Source: Mesorhizobium sp. ZC-5 | GTDB taxonomy: Bacteria; Pseudomonadota; Alphaproteobacteria; Rhizobiales; Rhizobiaceae | NCBI RefSeq assembly: GCF_025753855.1 | Contig: NZ_JAOWPT010000001.1 | Location: 1 to 64,000, forward strand | Reading direction: 5' to 3' | DNA length: 64,000 nt | In this document: piece by piece, positions 1 through 7,534 of the stretch | Position numbering within the stretch: the first letter of the stretch is position 1 | Layout: every line of letters begins with the position of its first letter | Program-made: the position numbers and the translations under genes | Notes under the pieces: generated by a model | The model's input: the letters and a program-made list of their open reading frames with translations, nothing else | Databases searched by the model: none | What the model was told of the DNA's origin: nothing

Positions 1-147
1 GAATGGAGGACGGCGACACAAGCTCTCCCACGGGCTCGAGCGCCCAGAGGTGTGTCGTGCTCCCGTCCGCCGCCGCACCCGCTACCTTAGCAGATGCGGA
101 CGTATTCAAGTTACAAGGTGGATCGGCGAAGCCGAGACGGAGAGGGG

Positions 148-939
148 TCACCCCTTGTGCAACACCTTCATTGCCGCCTCGTGCAGTTCGGGCGTGCCGG
201 CAGCTATGATCTCGCCGCCGTTTTCGGCCGGACCGCCCTCCCAGTTGGTCACCACGCCGCCGGCCTTCTCGATGATCGGGATCAGCGCCACGATGTCGTA
301 GGATTGCAGCCCGACCTCGACGACGAGGTCGACATGGCCGGCCGCCACCATCGCATAGGCGTAGCAATCGGTGCCGTAGCGCGGCAGCCGCACGGTGGCT
401 TCGAGTCGGTTGTAGGCCTCGCGGCGGCCGCCGAGGAACAGCGCAGGCGTCGTCGTGCAGAGCGTCGCTTCTTCCAGCGCAACCGTTTTGCGTGTCGCGA
501 GCTTGCGCTTGCCGGTCGGGCCTTCGTGATGGGAGCCGCTGCCGTTCGCGTAGAACAACTCTTTCGTGAACGGCTGCGCCATCATGCCGGCGACCGCGTC
601 GCCATCGATCGTCAACCCGACCAGCGTGCCCCACAGAGGCAGGCCCGAGATGAACGAGCGCGTTCCGTCGATCGGGTCGATGACCCAGATATGCGGGCTG
701 CTGGTGTTTTCGGCGCCGAACTCCTCGCCCAGGATGCCGTGGTCCGGATACTCGGCGTTGATGACGGCGCGGATCGCCTTTTCCGCCTCGCGGTCAGCCT
801 CGGTGACCGGGTCGAAGCCCGATTTCAGCTTGTTCGACACGGCGCCCTGCTGGCGGAATCTGGGCAGCGTCTCGGCAGCGGCAGCCTCGGCTATCTTGCG
901 GAAAAACGCCGCGCTCACATGCAGTTCTGGTTTGGTCAT
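148..939 (-). CDS. hisN: HisN-type histidinol-phosphatase / inositol monophosphatase family
   Basis: A 263-residue Mg-dependent phosphatase of the inositol monophosphatase fold. It carries the metal-binding GEE near residues 71-73, DPIDGT near 88-93, and a C-terminal aspartate in LQSYDI. Rhizobial members with this context are usually called histidinol-phosphatase (last phosphatase step of histidine synthesis), but inositol-1-phosphatase (SuhB) or PAP phosphatase activity cannot be excluded from motifs. I chose the ATG at 939 (MTKPELH) because the longer reading from 984 adds 15 unconserved residues. It is transcribed away from the sRNA at 1050-1136. The neighbourhood (this gene, sRNA, amidohydrolase, cpdR) matches my memory of the Sinorhizobium meliloti mmgR locus. 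Confidence 0.85.
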   Translation of the reverse strand: MTKPELHVSAAFFRKIAEAAAAETLPRFRQQGAVSNKLKSGFDPVTEADREAEKAIRAVINAEYPDHGILGEEFGAENTSSPHIWVIDPIDGTRSFISGLPLWGTLVGLTIDGDAVAGMMAQPFTKELFYANGSGSHHEGPTGKRKLATRKTVALEEATLCTTTPALFLGGRREAYNRLEATVRLPRYGTDCYAYAMVAAGHVDLVVEVGLQSYDIVALIPIIEKAGGVVTNWEGGPAENGGEIIAAGTPELHEAAMKVLHKG

Positions 940-1017
940 GATGCCCCGATAAGTACTGGTCCAGCCGTTGCGGCGAATTGGCACATAAGAGTGAATTAAA
1001 AAAGGATGAAAACCCGA

Positions 1018-1045
1018 TTGACATTTGTGCAGCGCACAATAAATT
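1018..1045 (+). promoter_or_regulatory. Promoter of the MmgR-like sRNA with internal palindrome
   Basis: A perfect TTGACA at 1018-1023 and TAAATT at 1040-1045 are separated by 16 bases. The spacer contains an inverted repeat, TTGTGC-AGC-GCACAA (1025-1039), between the -35 and -10 boxes, a position where a repressor or activator could act. The transcript would start near 1052. The regulator is unknown. Confidence 0.5.
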
Positions 1046-1049
1046 GTCA

Positions 1050-1136
1050 GTCGGACAGGTTGTTCCTGTCCATGCCCTCCTTGGGCGTTTCCTCCCTAGA
1101 CTTCGACCGCGTCGTGCAAGCGATGCGGTCTTTTTT
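1050..1136 (+). ncRNA. mmgR: MmgR / suhB-family (alpha-r8) small RNA
   Basis: A roughly 80-90 nt transcription unit on the plus strand between two minus-strand genes. A sigma70-like promoter lies at 1018-1045. The body has single-stranded pyrimidine motifs resembling anti-Shine-Dalgarno sequence (CCCTCCTTGGG at 1075-1085 and TTTCCTCCC at 1088-1096). It ends in a strong rho-independent terminator (stem 1105-1114/1121-1130, T6). The position beside an inositol-monophosphatase gene and an N-formylglutamate amidohydrolase gene, with cpdR next, fits the suhB/MmgR sRNA family of Rhizobiales. In S. meliloti MmgR limits polyhydroxybutyrate accumulation and is an Hfq-associated RNA. The family call is from memory of locus and motif. 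The promoter, terminator and CU-rich loops are seen directly. Confidence 0.72.
1105..1136 (+). terminator. Rho-independent terminator of the sRNA
   Basis: Ten-base stem GACCGCGTCG / CGATGCGGTC with one G-U pair and a six-base loop, followed immediately by six T residues on the plus strand. Neither flanking protein gene is read in this direction, so it supports the sRNA. Confidence 0.8.
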
Positions 1137-1158
1137 CAAGCCGAAACGTTTCGCGCCG

Positions 1159-2049
1159 TCATTCCGCCGCCAGCGGCAGCCCGTAGAAATGATGCTCGGG
1201 CAGCGCCATCAGGTCGGCGATGAAGCGCGCTAGATCGTCGGCCAAGGCGTCGAAGCCCGCCGATTTCTGCAGCGTCCGCTCGTTCATGTAGAGACCCCGA
1301 TTGACCTCGATCTGCAGCGTGTGCAGGCCCCTGGCCGGCCGGCCGTAATGTTCGGTGATGAAGCCACCCGCGTAAGGCTTGTTGTGGGCGACGGTGTAGC
1401 CCATGGCGATGAGCAGGCCGATCGCATGTTCCGTCAGCGCGGGCGAGGCCGAGGCGCCGAAACGGTCGCCGACGATGAAATCCGGCCTCACACCGTTTTC
1501 GCCGACGCGGATGCTTGCCGGCATCGAATGGCAGTCGACCAGCACGGCGAAGCCGAACCGCGCGTGCGTTCGCGTGACCAGCCGCTTCAACTGTTCGTGA
1601 TACGGCTTGTAGACCGTCTCGATGCGGTCGAGCGCTTCCGAAAGCGGCAGCCGGGCCGGATAGATGTCGAGACCCTCGCCGACCAGCTTCGGCACCGTGC
1701 CGAGCCCGCCCGCGACCCGCGCCGAACGGATGTTGGCGAACGACGGCACCGGTTCGGCGAACATGCGCGGGTCGAGTTCCCAGGGCTCGCGGTTCACGTC
1801 TAGGTAGGCGCGCGGGAAGTTGGCCGCCAGAAGCGGCGCGCCGAGCGCCACCGCGCTGCCGAAAAGCTCGTCGACGTAGCAATCCTCGGAACGGCGGATC
1901 GCGATGCGGTCGAGCCGCGCCATGCAAAGGAAACGCTCGGGATAATGGCGGCCGCTGTGCGGCGAGTTGAAGACGAAGGGGACGCGCTGTTCGGCTGGAC
2001 AACGAATTTCGAACGGGGCCACCGCCGAGAAATCCTCCGCTACCGTCAT
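1159..2049 (-). CDS. N-formylglutamate amidohydrolase family protein
   Basis: A 296-residue protein of the N-formylglutamate amidohydrolase (HutG2-like) family. Near the N terminus it has VFNSPHSGRHYPE, which holds a likely zinc-ligand histidine, followed by LAANFPRAYLDVNREPWELDP. LVDCHSMPAS in the middle is the usual DCHS metal/catalytic motif. Characterised members hydrolyse N-formyl-L-glutamate to formate and glutamate at the end of one histidine-degradation route. No hut genes are seen nearby, so the natural substrate is open. A second, shorter family member lies at 14682-15506 in a catabolic cluster. Confidence 0.85.
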   Translation of the reverse strand: MTVAEDFSAVAPFEIRCPAEQRVPFVFNSPHSGRHYPERFLCMARLDRIAIRRSEDCYVDELFGSAVALGAPLLAANFPRAYLDVNREPWELDPRMFAEPVPSFANIRSARVAGGLGTVPKLVGEGLDIYPARLPLSEALDRIETVYKPYHEQLKRLVTRTHARFGFAVLVDCHSMPASIRVGENGVRPDFIVGDRFGASASPALTEHAIGLLIAMGYTVAHNKPYAGGFITEHYGRPARGLHTLQIEVNRGLYMNERTLQKSAGFDALADDLARFIADLMALPEHHFYGLPLAAE

Positions 2050-2175
2050 GACCCCTGCCCGAACTGCCGCATGCTACGCTTCATCGTGTTCGAAAGGTGC
2101 CACCACGCCGCCTGCCTGTCCAGTCTCCCAGGGGATTCCTTTAGGTCACCGATACCTTGTTTCGCCAGCATTCAC

Positions 2176-2204
2176 TTGATGTTTACTCTCGGCTCTTCAT
2201 ATAG
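2176..2204 (+). promoter_or_regulatory. Probable cpdR promoter
   Basis: TTGATG at 2176-2181 and ATATAG at 2199-2204 with a 17-base spacer. This fits the alphaproteobacterial housekeeping consensus and lies about 55 bases upstream of the cpdR ATG. Confidence 0.45.
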
Positions 2205-2259
2205 AAGACATGGTTAACGGGCTGCGTCGCGCGGACGCATTCTGATTCGGACGGGATAC

Positions 2260-2622
2260 ATGGCCAGAATTCTGCTCGCTGAAGACGACGACGACATGCG
2301 CCGGTTCCTGGTCAAGGCGCTGGAACGCGCCGGCTACGATGTCAGCGACTTCGACAATGGCGCCAGCGCCTACGAGCGGCTGCGCGAGGAACCGTTCTCG
2401 CTGCTCCTGACCGACATCGTCATGCCGGAGATGGACGGCATCGAACTCGCACGCCGCGCCACCGAGATCGATCCCGACCTGAAGGTGATGTTCATCACCG
2501 GTTTTGCGGCTGTCGCCCTCAATCCCGATTCGAAGGCCCCCAAGGACGCCAAGGTGCTGTCGAAGCCGTTCCACCTGCGCGATCTCGTCAACGAGGTCGA
2601 GAAGATGCTGCAGGCCGCCTGA
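2260..2622 (+). CDS. cpdR: Single-domain response regulator CpdR
   Basis: A 120-residue stand-alone receiver domain with no output domain. It has the acidic pocket EDDDD at residues 8-12, the phosphoacceptor Asp52 in LLLTDIVMPEMDG, the conserved Thr in FITGFA and the Lys in SKPF. Length and sequence match CpdR of Rhizobiales and Caulobacter. The unphosphorylated form there delivers ClpXP to cell-cycle substrates, and the CckA-ChpT relay phosphorylates it. Its own promoter and a downstream hairpin suggest a monocistronic gene. Confidence 0.92.
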   Translation: MARILLAEDDDDMRRFLVKALERAGYDVSDFDNGASAYERLREEPFSLLLTDIVMPEMDGIELARRATEIDPDLKVMFITGFAAVALNPDSKAPKDAKVLSKPFHLRDLVNEVEKMLQAA

Positions 2623-2649
2623 GCGGCCGAAAAGCCGCCTTTCGGCCGC
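2623..2649 (+). terminator. Hairpin after cpdR
   Basis: A perfect ten-base inverted repeat GCGGCCGAAA / TTTCGGCCGC with a seven-base loop begins at the base after the cpdR stop codon. There is no T run, so it may stabilise the 3' end rather than terminate on its own. Confidence 0.5.
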
Positions 2650-2694
2650 GCGGGAAGGTTCACCGCGACCCGCTTTTCCGAGCAAAACCAGCTA

Positions 2695-2723
2695 TTGACG
2701 CGCCCATGCAAAAATGGTGTATG
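2695..2723 (+). promoter_or_regulatory. Promoter of the tRNA-Val gene
   Basis: TTGACG at 2695-2700 and TGTATG at 2718-2723, spacer 17 bases, 13 bases before the mature tRNA 5' end. Confidence 0.5.
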
Positions 2724-2736
2724 CGCGGCTTCGGAT

Positions 2737-2811
2737 GGGCGTGTAGCTCAGCGGGAGAGCACTGCATTGACATTGCAGGGGTCACAGGTTCAATCCCTGT
2801 CACGCCCACCA
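2737..2811 (+). tRNA. tRNA-Val (anticodon GAC)
   Basis: A complete cloverleaf of 75 nt. The acceptor stem GGGCGTG (2737-2743) pairs with CACGCCC (2801-2807), followed by A and an encoded CCA (2809-2811). The D arm is TAGCTCAGC..GAGAGC. The anticodon stem CTGCA/TGCAG encloses TTGACAT, with GAC at 2769-2771. The T arm is ACAGG-TTCAATC-CCTGT. It reads GUC and GUU valine codons. Confidence 0.97.
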
Positions 2812-2838
2812 TCCAGATCCCCAACTGCCTGATTCCAG

Positions 2839-3684
2839 CTATCCCAGCCTCAGCGCGATCACGCCTGCGATGATGCAGAGTGCTGCCGCGATGCGCCACG
2901 GCGTCATCCTTTCGCCCAGGAACACCAGCGAGATGACCATGGCGAACAGGATGGAGGTCTCGCGCAGCGCGGCGACCGAGGCGATCGGCGCTTTTGTCAT
3001 CGCCCACATGGCGATCCAGTAGGAGGCGGCGCTGAGCAACCCCGCGAGCAGGCCGACCTTCCATTCCCTGGCGATGACCGCCAGGAGCTTCCGCCCCCGG
3101 TAGAAAAACCCGATCGAGATCGACATCAGGCCGTCGCACAGGAACAGCCACGCCGCATAACTGGAGGCGGTTTCCGCGAGCCTTGCGCCGCTGCCGTCGA
3201 CCAGCGTGTAGCCGGCGACGAACACCGACGTGGCGAGCGCGAAGCCGACGGCGCGGCGGTCGAAATGTCCGATGCCGGCGCCGCCGCGAACCGACATCAG
3301 CAACGTGCCCACCGACAGAAGCAGGATGCCAGCGACGGCAAGCGGCCCGGGCACTTCCGCGATCAGGAAAATGCCGCCGATCGTCGTCATCAGCGGCGCG
3401 GTGCCGCGCGCCAGCGGATAGGCCTGCGCCAGATCCCCGGTTTCGTAGGCGAGGATGAGGAAAAGCCGGTAGCCGACGTGAATGATCATCGACGCGACGA
3501 TCCAGGGCCAGACATGCAGTCCGGGCACCGCGACGAACGGCAGAGCGGGCAGAGCGGCGATCGACATGCCGAGCGACGTCAGCGAGATCGAAGCGAAACG
3601 GTCGGCGCGCACCTTGATGAGCGCGTTCCAGGTGGCGTGCATGGCGGCGGCGGCCAGCACGGCCAGGAAGACGGTGAGCGTCAT
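2839..3684 (-). CDS. EamA/DMT-superfamily inner-membrane transporter
   Basis: A 281-residue protein that is almost entirely hydrophobic, with about ten predicted membrane segments in two halves typical of the drug/metabolite transporter (EamA) fold. The first half starts with LAAAAMHATWNALIKVRADRF and includes the GDLAQAYPLARGTAPLMT segment; the second ends in FLGERMTPWRIAAALCIIAGVIAL. The family exports metabolites or amino acids, and the substrate here is unknown. Its ATG overlaps the stop codon of the upstream EEP-family gene (3681-3684), so the two are probably co-translated. Confidence 0.85.
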   Translation of the reverse strand: MTLTVFLAVLAAAAMHATWNALIKVRADRFASISLTSLGMSIAALPALPFVAVPGLHVWPWIVASMIIHVGYRLFLILAYETGDLAQAYPLARGTAPLMTTIGGIFLIAEVPGPLAVAGILLLSVGTLLMSVRGGAGIGHFDRRAVGFALATSVFVAGYTLVDGSGARLAETASSYAAWLFLCDGLMSISIGFFYRGRKLLAVIAREWKVGLLAGLLSAASYWIAMWAMTKAPIASVAALRETSILFAMVISLVFLGERMTPWRIAAALCIIAGVIALRLG

Positions 3685-4547
3685 TCCGGCATCGGCGTTT
3701 CGAGATCGATGTCGATCCAGACCGGATGATGGTCGGAGGCGATCTCGTCATTGTCGACGCTGACGGACCGGACCCGCGATGCGAGCGAGGCGCCGACGAA
3801 GCAATAATCCAGCCGCCGCTTCTGGACGCGCCCCTCGACCGTGCGGAGATGTGTGAAGGAACCGTCGGGCTGCTGCCCGGCGGCGACGGTGGCGTCAACG
3901 AAGCCGCCCGCAGCCATGCGCTCGTATTCGGCGCTGCCGGGCAGGCTGTTGAAATCGCCCATCCAGATCGCCTCTGGCGGGCTTTCGGGTTCCGGCTCGC
4001 CATTCGTCCAGTTGCGGTGCGGCTCGTCGTCGGCGCCGCTCCACGGCCCGCCCGCGGCAGGCGCCCGCTGGTGCAACTGGTTGACGAAGTCGAGCTGTTC
4101 CAGGCGCTCGCCGGCATCGATATGGGCGAGATGCAGGGAGAAGAAGCGGATCGGCCCGGCTGGCGTGCGAACCATGCATTCGAGTGCGGGGTTCTGCGTG
4201 TTGAGGCGCGCCGTCATGCGCCGCATCGGCAGCAGATGCAGGCGGGACCACACGATCGGCAATCGCGACAGGACCATGGTGCCGAATTGCCGCCGCCGGT
4301 TGACGACGCGGCCATCCCGGCGCGTGCTGGCATCCATGTCGAAGGCGGGACCGTAGACCCAGTAATGGTCGGGCAGCAGGCGGCCCAGCATTTCGGGCTG
4401 GTCGTCGTCGTTGGTGCGTTGCCAGTGCCGCTCGACCTCCTGCAGCGCGATGATATCCGCGCCGGCGACGACATGCGCGGCGCGTTCGAGATCATAGCGG
4501 CCGTCGGCGCCGAAGCCGTACTGGATGTTGTAGCTGACGAGTTTCAA
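3681..4547 (-). CDS. Endonuclease/exonuclease/phosphatase (EEP) family protein
   Basis: A 288-residue protein with the complete EEP catalytic signature: SYNIQYG at the N terminus, the metal-binding glutamate in ALQEVE near residue 38, FFSLHLAHI (catalytic His), GDFNSLPGSAEYE and the terminal SDHHPVWIDI. The fold covers DNases, inositol polyphosphatases and sphingomyelinases. With no signal peptide and no DNA-binding extension, a cytosolic phosphodiesterase or phosphatase is as likely as a nuclease. Co-transcribed with the DMT transporter, with a 4-bp start/stop overlap. Substrate unknown. Confidence 0.8.
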   Translation of the reverse strand: MKLVSYNIQYGFGADGRYDLERAAHVVAGADIIALQEVERHWQRTNDDDQPEMLGRLLPDHYWVYGPAFDMDASTRRDGRVVNRRRQFGTMVLSRLPIVWSRLHLLPMRRMTARLNTQNPALECMVRTPAGPIRFFSLHLAHIDAGERLEQLDFVNQLHQRAPAAGGPWSGADDEPHRNWTNGEPEPESPPEAIWMGDFNSLPGSAEYERMAAGGFVDATVAAGQQPDGSFTHLRTVEGRVQKRRLDYCFVGASLASRVRSVSVDNDEIASDHHPVWIDIDLETPMPE

Positions 4548-4585
4548 GGCAACGGTCCGCAGCCTGCAGGAGACATTGCGGATTA

Positions 4586-4604
4586 GCCGGTTAACTTAAC
4601 CGGC
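4586..4604. repeat. 19-bp palindrome GCCGGTTAA-C-TTAACCGGC
   Basis: Perfect nine-base arms around a single C, between the end of the ABC operon (4674) and the EEP gene start (4547), both on the minus strand. There is no T run, so it could be an operator for the EEP-DMT pair or a weak 3' hairpin of the ABC operon. Confidence 0.5.
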
Positions 4605-4673
4605 GCAACGCGCATCGGCGCGGCAACGCTTGGACCACGTCCACGAATGCCCCCCGGACGCCAGGCGAAGCCG

Positions 4674-5738
4674 TCAATGCAGGACGAGAAGGTCCTTCGA
4701 CGAGAAGCTGATCTCGGTCTTTTCGCCGACCGAGGGCGGCGGCGTCGCCGGGCTGTTGAAGGTATCGAGCGAAACCACGCCGCTGCCGACGCCGACACGG
4801 ACACGGATGACCGAGCCGAGGAAGTGGACATCGGCGATCTCGCCGGAGAGGCGGGCATCGTTGCCCGGCCGGCGACCGAGCGAAATGGCTTCCGGCCGCA
4901 ACGCCAGCGACATCGTATCGCCGGTCTTCGAGCCATTGAGCCTGCCTTTCATGGCGATCTCCTCGGCGTTGATGCGCACCTTGCCGGCGGCGGCGTCGCT
5001 GACCGTGCCTTCCAGCACGTTGAGCGTGCCGACGAAGTTGGCGACGAACTTGGTCGCCGGGCGGTTGTAGATCTCGAACGGCGTGCCGACCTGCTCGGCC
5101 TTGCCGCCATACATCACAGCGATGCGGTCGGAGATGGAGAGCGCTTCCTCCTGGTCATGGGTAACGAAGATGGTGGTGATGCCGAGGTTCTTCTGGATCG
5201 CCCGGATTTCCTCGCGCAGCGACACGCGCACCTTGGCGTCGAGCGCCGACAACGGCTCGTCGAGCAAAAGCAGCTTGGGCTTCGGAGCCAGGGCCCTGGC
5301 CAGCGCCACACGCTGCTGCTGACCGCCGGAGAGCTGGTAGGGGTAGCGTTCACCGAACTGCGGCAGCTTGATGATCTCGAGCATCTCGGCGACGCGTTTG
5401 TCCTGGTCGGCCCTTGAAGCGCCGGCGACCCGCAGGCCGAAGGCGATGTTCTGCGCCACCGTCAGATTGGGGAACAGTGCATACGCCTGAAACACCATGC
5501 CGATGTTGCGCTGGTTGGGCTTCAGCCTGGTGACGTCCTTGCCGCCGATCATGATCTTGCCGGCACTCGGTTCTTCGAATCCGGCGACCATCCTCAGCAC
5601 CGTCGTCTTGCCGCAGCCGGAAGGTCCGAGAAAGGAAACGAACTCGCCGGGTGCCACGTCGAGGTTGAAGTCCTGCACCACGGTGACGTCGCCGAACGAC
5701 TTGTTGACGTGCTGGATGGAGAGGAAGGAGTCGGCCAT
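4674..5738 (-). CDS. ABC importer ATP-binding protein (PotA/FbpC type)
   Basis: A 354-residue cytoplasmic ATPase. It has Walker A GPSGCGKTT near residues 38-46, Q-loop region FQAYALFPNLTV, signature LSGGQQQRVALARAL, Walker B LLLDEPLSALD and switch His in THDQEEALS. A C-terminal TOBE-like regulatory domain occupies about residues 240-354. Length and TOBE tail are typical of the spermidine/putrescine, iron(III), thiamine and 2-aminoethylphosphonate importer group. Last gene of a four-gene operon (binding protein, two permeases, ATPase). Confidence 0.9.
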   Translation of the reverse strand: MADSFLSIQHVNKSFGDVTVVQDFNLDVAPGEFVSFLGPSGCGKTTVLRMVAGFEEPSAGKIMIGGKDVTRLKPNQRNIGMVFQAYALFPNLTVAQNIAFGLRVAGASRADQDKRVAEMLEIIKLPQFGERYPYQLSGGQQQRVALARALAPKPKLLLLDEPLSALDAKVRVSLREEIRAIQKNLGITTIFVTHDQEEALSISDRIAVMYGGKAEQVGTPFEIYNRPATKFVANFVGTLNVLEGTVSDAAAGKVRINAEEIAMKGRLNGSKTGDTMSLALRPEAISLGRRPGNDARLSGEIADVHFLGSVIRVRVGVGSGVVSLDTFNSPATPPPSVGEKTEISFSSKDLLVLH

Positions 5739-5751
5739 CGGCTGGTTCCCG

Positions 5752-6546
5752 TCAGTTCGGTTTGTTGGCGGAGCGCGGCGCGTAGCGCGCCAGGAACTGG
5801 ATCGCCGTCATGCAGCCCCAGGTGAGAAGGAAGGCAATGATGGCGAGCGCCGCCGGTTCGTAGGCGCGGTTGGCGCCGAGGTTCTGCATATAGGGGCCGA
5901 AAGCCGGGCGGTTGAGCAGCGACGCCATGGTGAATTCACCAAGCACGATGGCGAAGGTCAGGAAGGCGCCAGACAGCACGGCGATCAGCACATTCGGCAG
6001 GATGACGCGGCTTATGATGGTCACCCACCCCGCTCCCATGATCTGCGCCGCCTCGGTCAGCGTCGTCACGTCGATGGTGCGTAGGCCGGTGTCGACCGCG
6101 CGGTACATATAGGGAAGCGCCAGCACGGCATAGCCGATGACCAGCAGCAGATTGGTGCCGTGGATGGTGCCGAGGAACGGCAGCCACGAATTGGTGCCGT
6201 ACATGCGGATATAGCCGAACACGATGACGATGGCCGGAATGACAAGCGGCAACAAGGTGATGAATTCGATGACCGGCCGCAGGTGAGGCACGCGCAGGCG
6301 GACCCAGTAAGCCGTCGGCACCACGATCAGGACGCCGAGGATGATGGTGCAGATCGCCGCCACGACCGAATAGGTGAAGGTCTGCTGGAACTGCGGACTG
6401 GCGAACACCACCCGATAGGCCTCGAACGAATACTCGCCGCGCTTCATGCGCATGGAAAACTCGAACGTCGCGATCAGCGGCACAATGAAATAGACCGCTC
6501 CGAGGAAGAAAGTGAGCCAGGCCCACCAGGCGCCGCCTTTCCTCAT
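5752..6546 (-). CDS. ABC importer permease, PotC type
   Basis: A 264-residue inner-membrane permease with about six membrane segments and the EAA-like cytoplasmic loop TLTEAAQIMGAGWVTIISRVILPNV. The ATG at 6546 (MRKGGAWWAW) overlaps the stop codon of the upstream permease by 4 bp, which fixes the start. Longer readings in this frame run through the neighbouring permease gene and are not credible. It pairs with the product of 6543-7475 to form the membrane channel. Confidence 0.88.
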   Translation of the reverse strand: MRKGGAWWAWLTFFLGAVYFIVPLIATFEFSMRMKRGEYSFEAYRVVFASPQFQQTFTYSVVAAICTIILGVLIVVPTAYWVRLRVPHLRPVIEFITLLPLVIPAIVIVFGYIRMYGTNSWLPFLGTIHGTNLLLVIGYAVLALPYMYRAVDTGLRTIDVTTLTEAAQIMGAGWVTIISRVILPNVLIAVLSGAFLTFAIVLGEFTMASLLNRPAFGPYMQNLGANRAYEPAALAIIAFLLTWGCMTAIQFLARYAPRSANKPN

Positions 6547-7475
6547 TTGAGCCACCTCTCCGAGCGCGTGCGGAACCAGATGTAGAAGATGTTCGCGACG
6601 CCGGTGATAAAAATCATGCCGAAGGCCAGCGCATAGCCGAGATTGGGATCGCCGAGCACGTCGCCGCGGATCTGCGCGTAGAGTTTGATGGGCACGATGT
6701 TGAGGGACGAGCCGGTGAAGGCGTAGGCCGTCGCGATGGCGCCGAACGCATTGGCGAAGAGCAGGACCAGCGTACCGAGGAAGCTCGGCCACAGCACCGG
6801 GATCAGCACCATACGCCAGAACTGCCAGGTCGTCGCCCCGAGCGTCGCCGCCGCCTCGCCCCACTCCTTCCGCAACCCGTCGATTGCAGGGGTGATGATG
6901 ACGACCATCAGCGGGATCTGGAAGTAGAGATAGACCGCGATCAGGCCCCAGGACGAGAGCAGGTTGAAGTTTGTCGCGTACAGATTGAACCCGAACAGAT
7001 CGCGCAGGATGAGGGTGACGAGACCGAGCCTGCCGAGCGTCGCCAGGAAGGCGAAGGCAAGCGGCACGCCGGCGAAGTTCGACGCCACGCCGCTGAAGGT
7101 CATGGTCGAGGCGCGCACCCAATCGGGCAGGCCGCCGCGAACGATGGCCAGGGCGATCGCCAGACCGGCAAGTGCGCCGAGGATCGCCGACCAGAAACTG
7201 ATCTTGATGGAGACCCAGTAAGACTGGCGGATCGATTCATCGCTGAAGAGCTTGGCGATGTTGTCCAGGGTGAAACCGCCATCCCTGTTCTGAAACGCGC
7301 CGACGATGAGATACATCGTGGGCAGGACCAGAAACAGCAGCGCGAACAGGAAGAACGGCGCGACGCCCAGCCATTGCGTCGGCAACCGCATGCCGCGCGC
7401 GGCGTCGGGTGGCGGCGTAACCGCCGTTGGACCGCGTCGCACCGCGCCGGGTTCGATGGCTGTGATATCGCTCAA
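6543..7475 (-). CDS. ABC importer permease, PotB type
   Basis: A 310-residue inner-membrane permease with a short cytoplasmic N-terminal tail, then about six membrane segments and an EAA-like loop (WGEAAATLGATTWQFWRMVLIPVLWPS). The chosen start at 7475 is a TTG preceded by GGGG seven bases upstream. An ATG at 7391 (MRLPTQWLG) would give a 282-residue protein but has no visible ribosome site. Second gene of the operon, after the binding protein. Confidence 0.85.
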   Translation of the reverse strand: MSDITAIEPGAVRRGPTAVTPPPDAARGMRLPTQWLGVAPFFLFALLFLVLPTMYLIVGAFQNRDGGFTLDNIAKLFSDESIRQSYWVSIKISFWSAILGALAGLAIALAIVRGGLPDWVRASTMTFSGVASNFAGVPLAFAFLATLGRLGLVTLILRDLFGFNLYATNFNLLSSWGLIAVYLYFQIPLMVVIITPAIDGLRKEWGEAAATLGATTWQFWRMVLIPVLWPSFLGTLVLLFANAFGAIATAYAFTGSSLNIVPIKLYAQIRGDVLGDPNLGYALAFGMIFITGVANIFYIWFRTRSERWLK

Positions 7476-7534
7476 ACGGATGCCCCGGATTCACATGGAG
7501 ATACGGGCGGCCCGAAGGCCGCCCGTATCGAGGT

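Noticed and set aside
1-147. Possible gene or tRNA at the left edge
   Set aside because: Short frames on both strands lack start context and motifs, and no cloverleaf can be drawn. I see nothing supportable there.
4586-4604. TTAA-C-TTAA core as a CtrA binding site
   Set aside because: CtrA sites have TTAA repeats seven bases apart; here one base separates them, and the element is a perfect palindrome.
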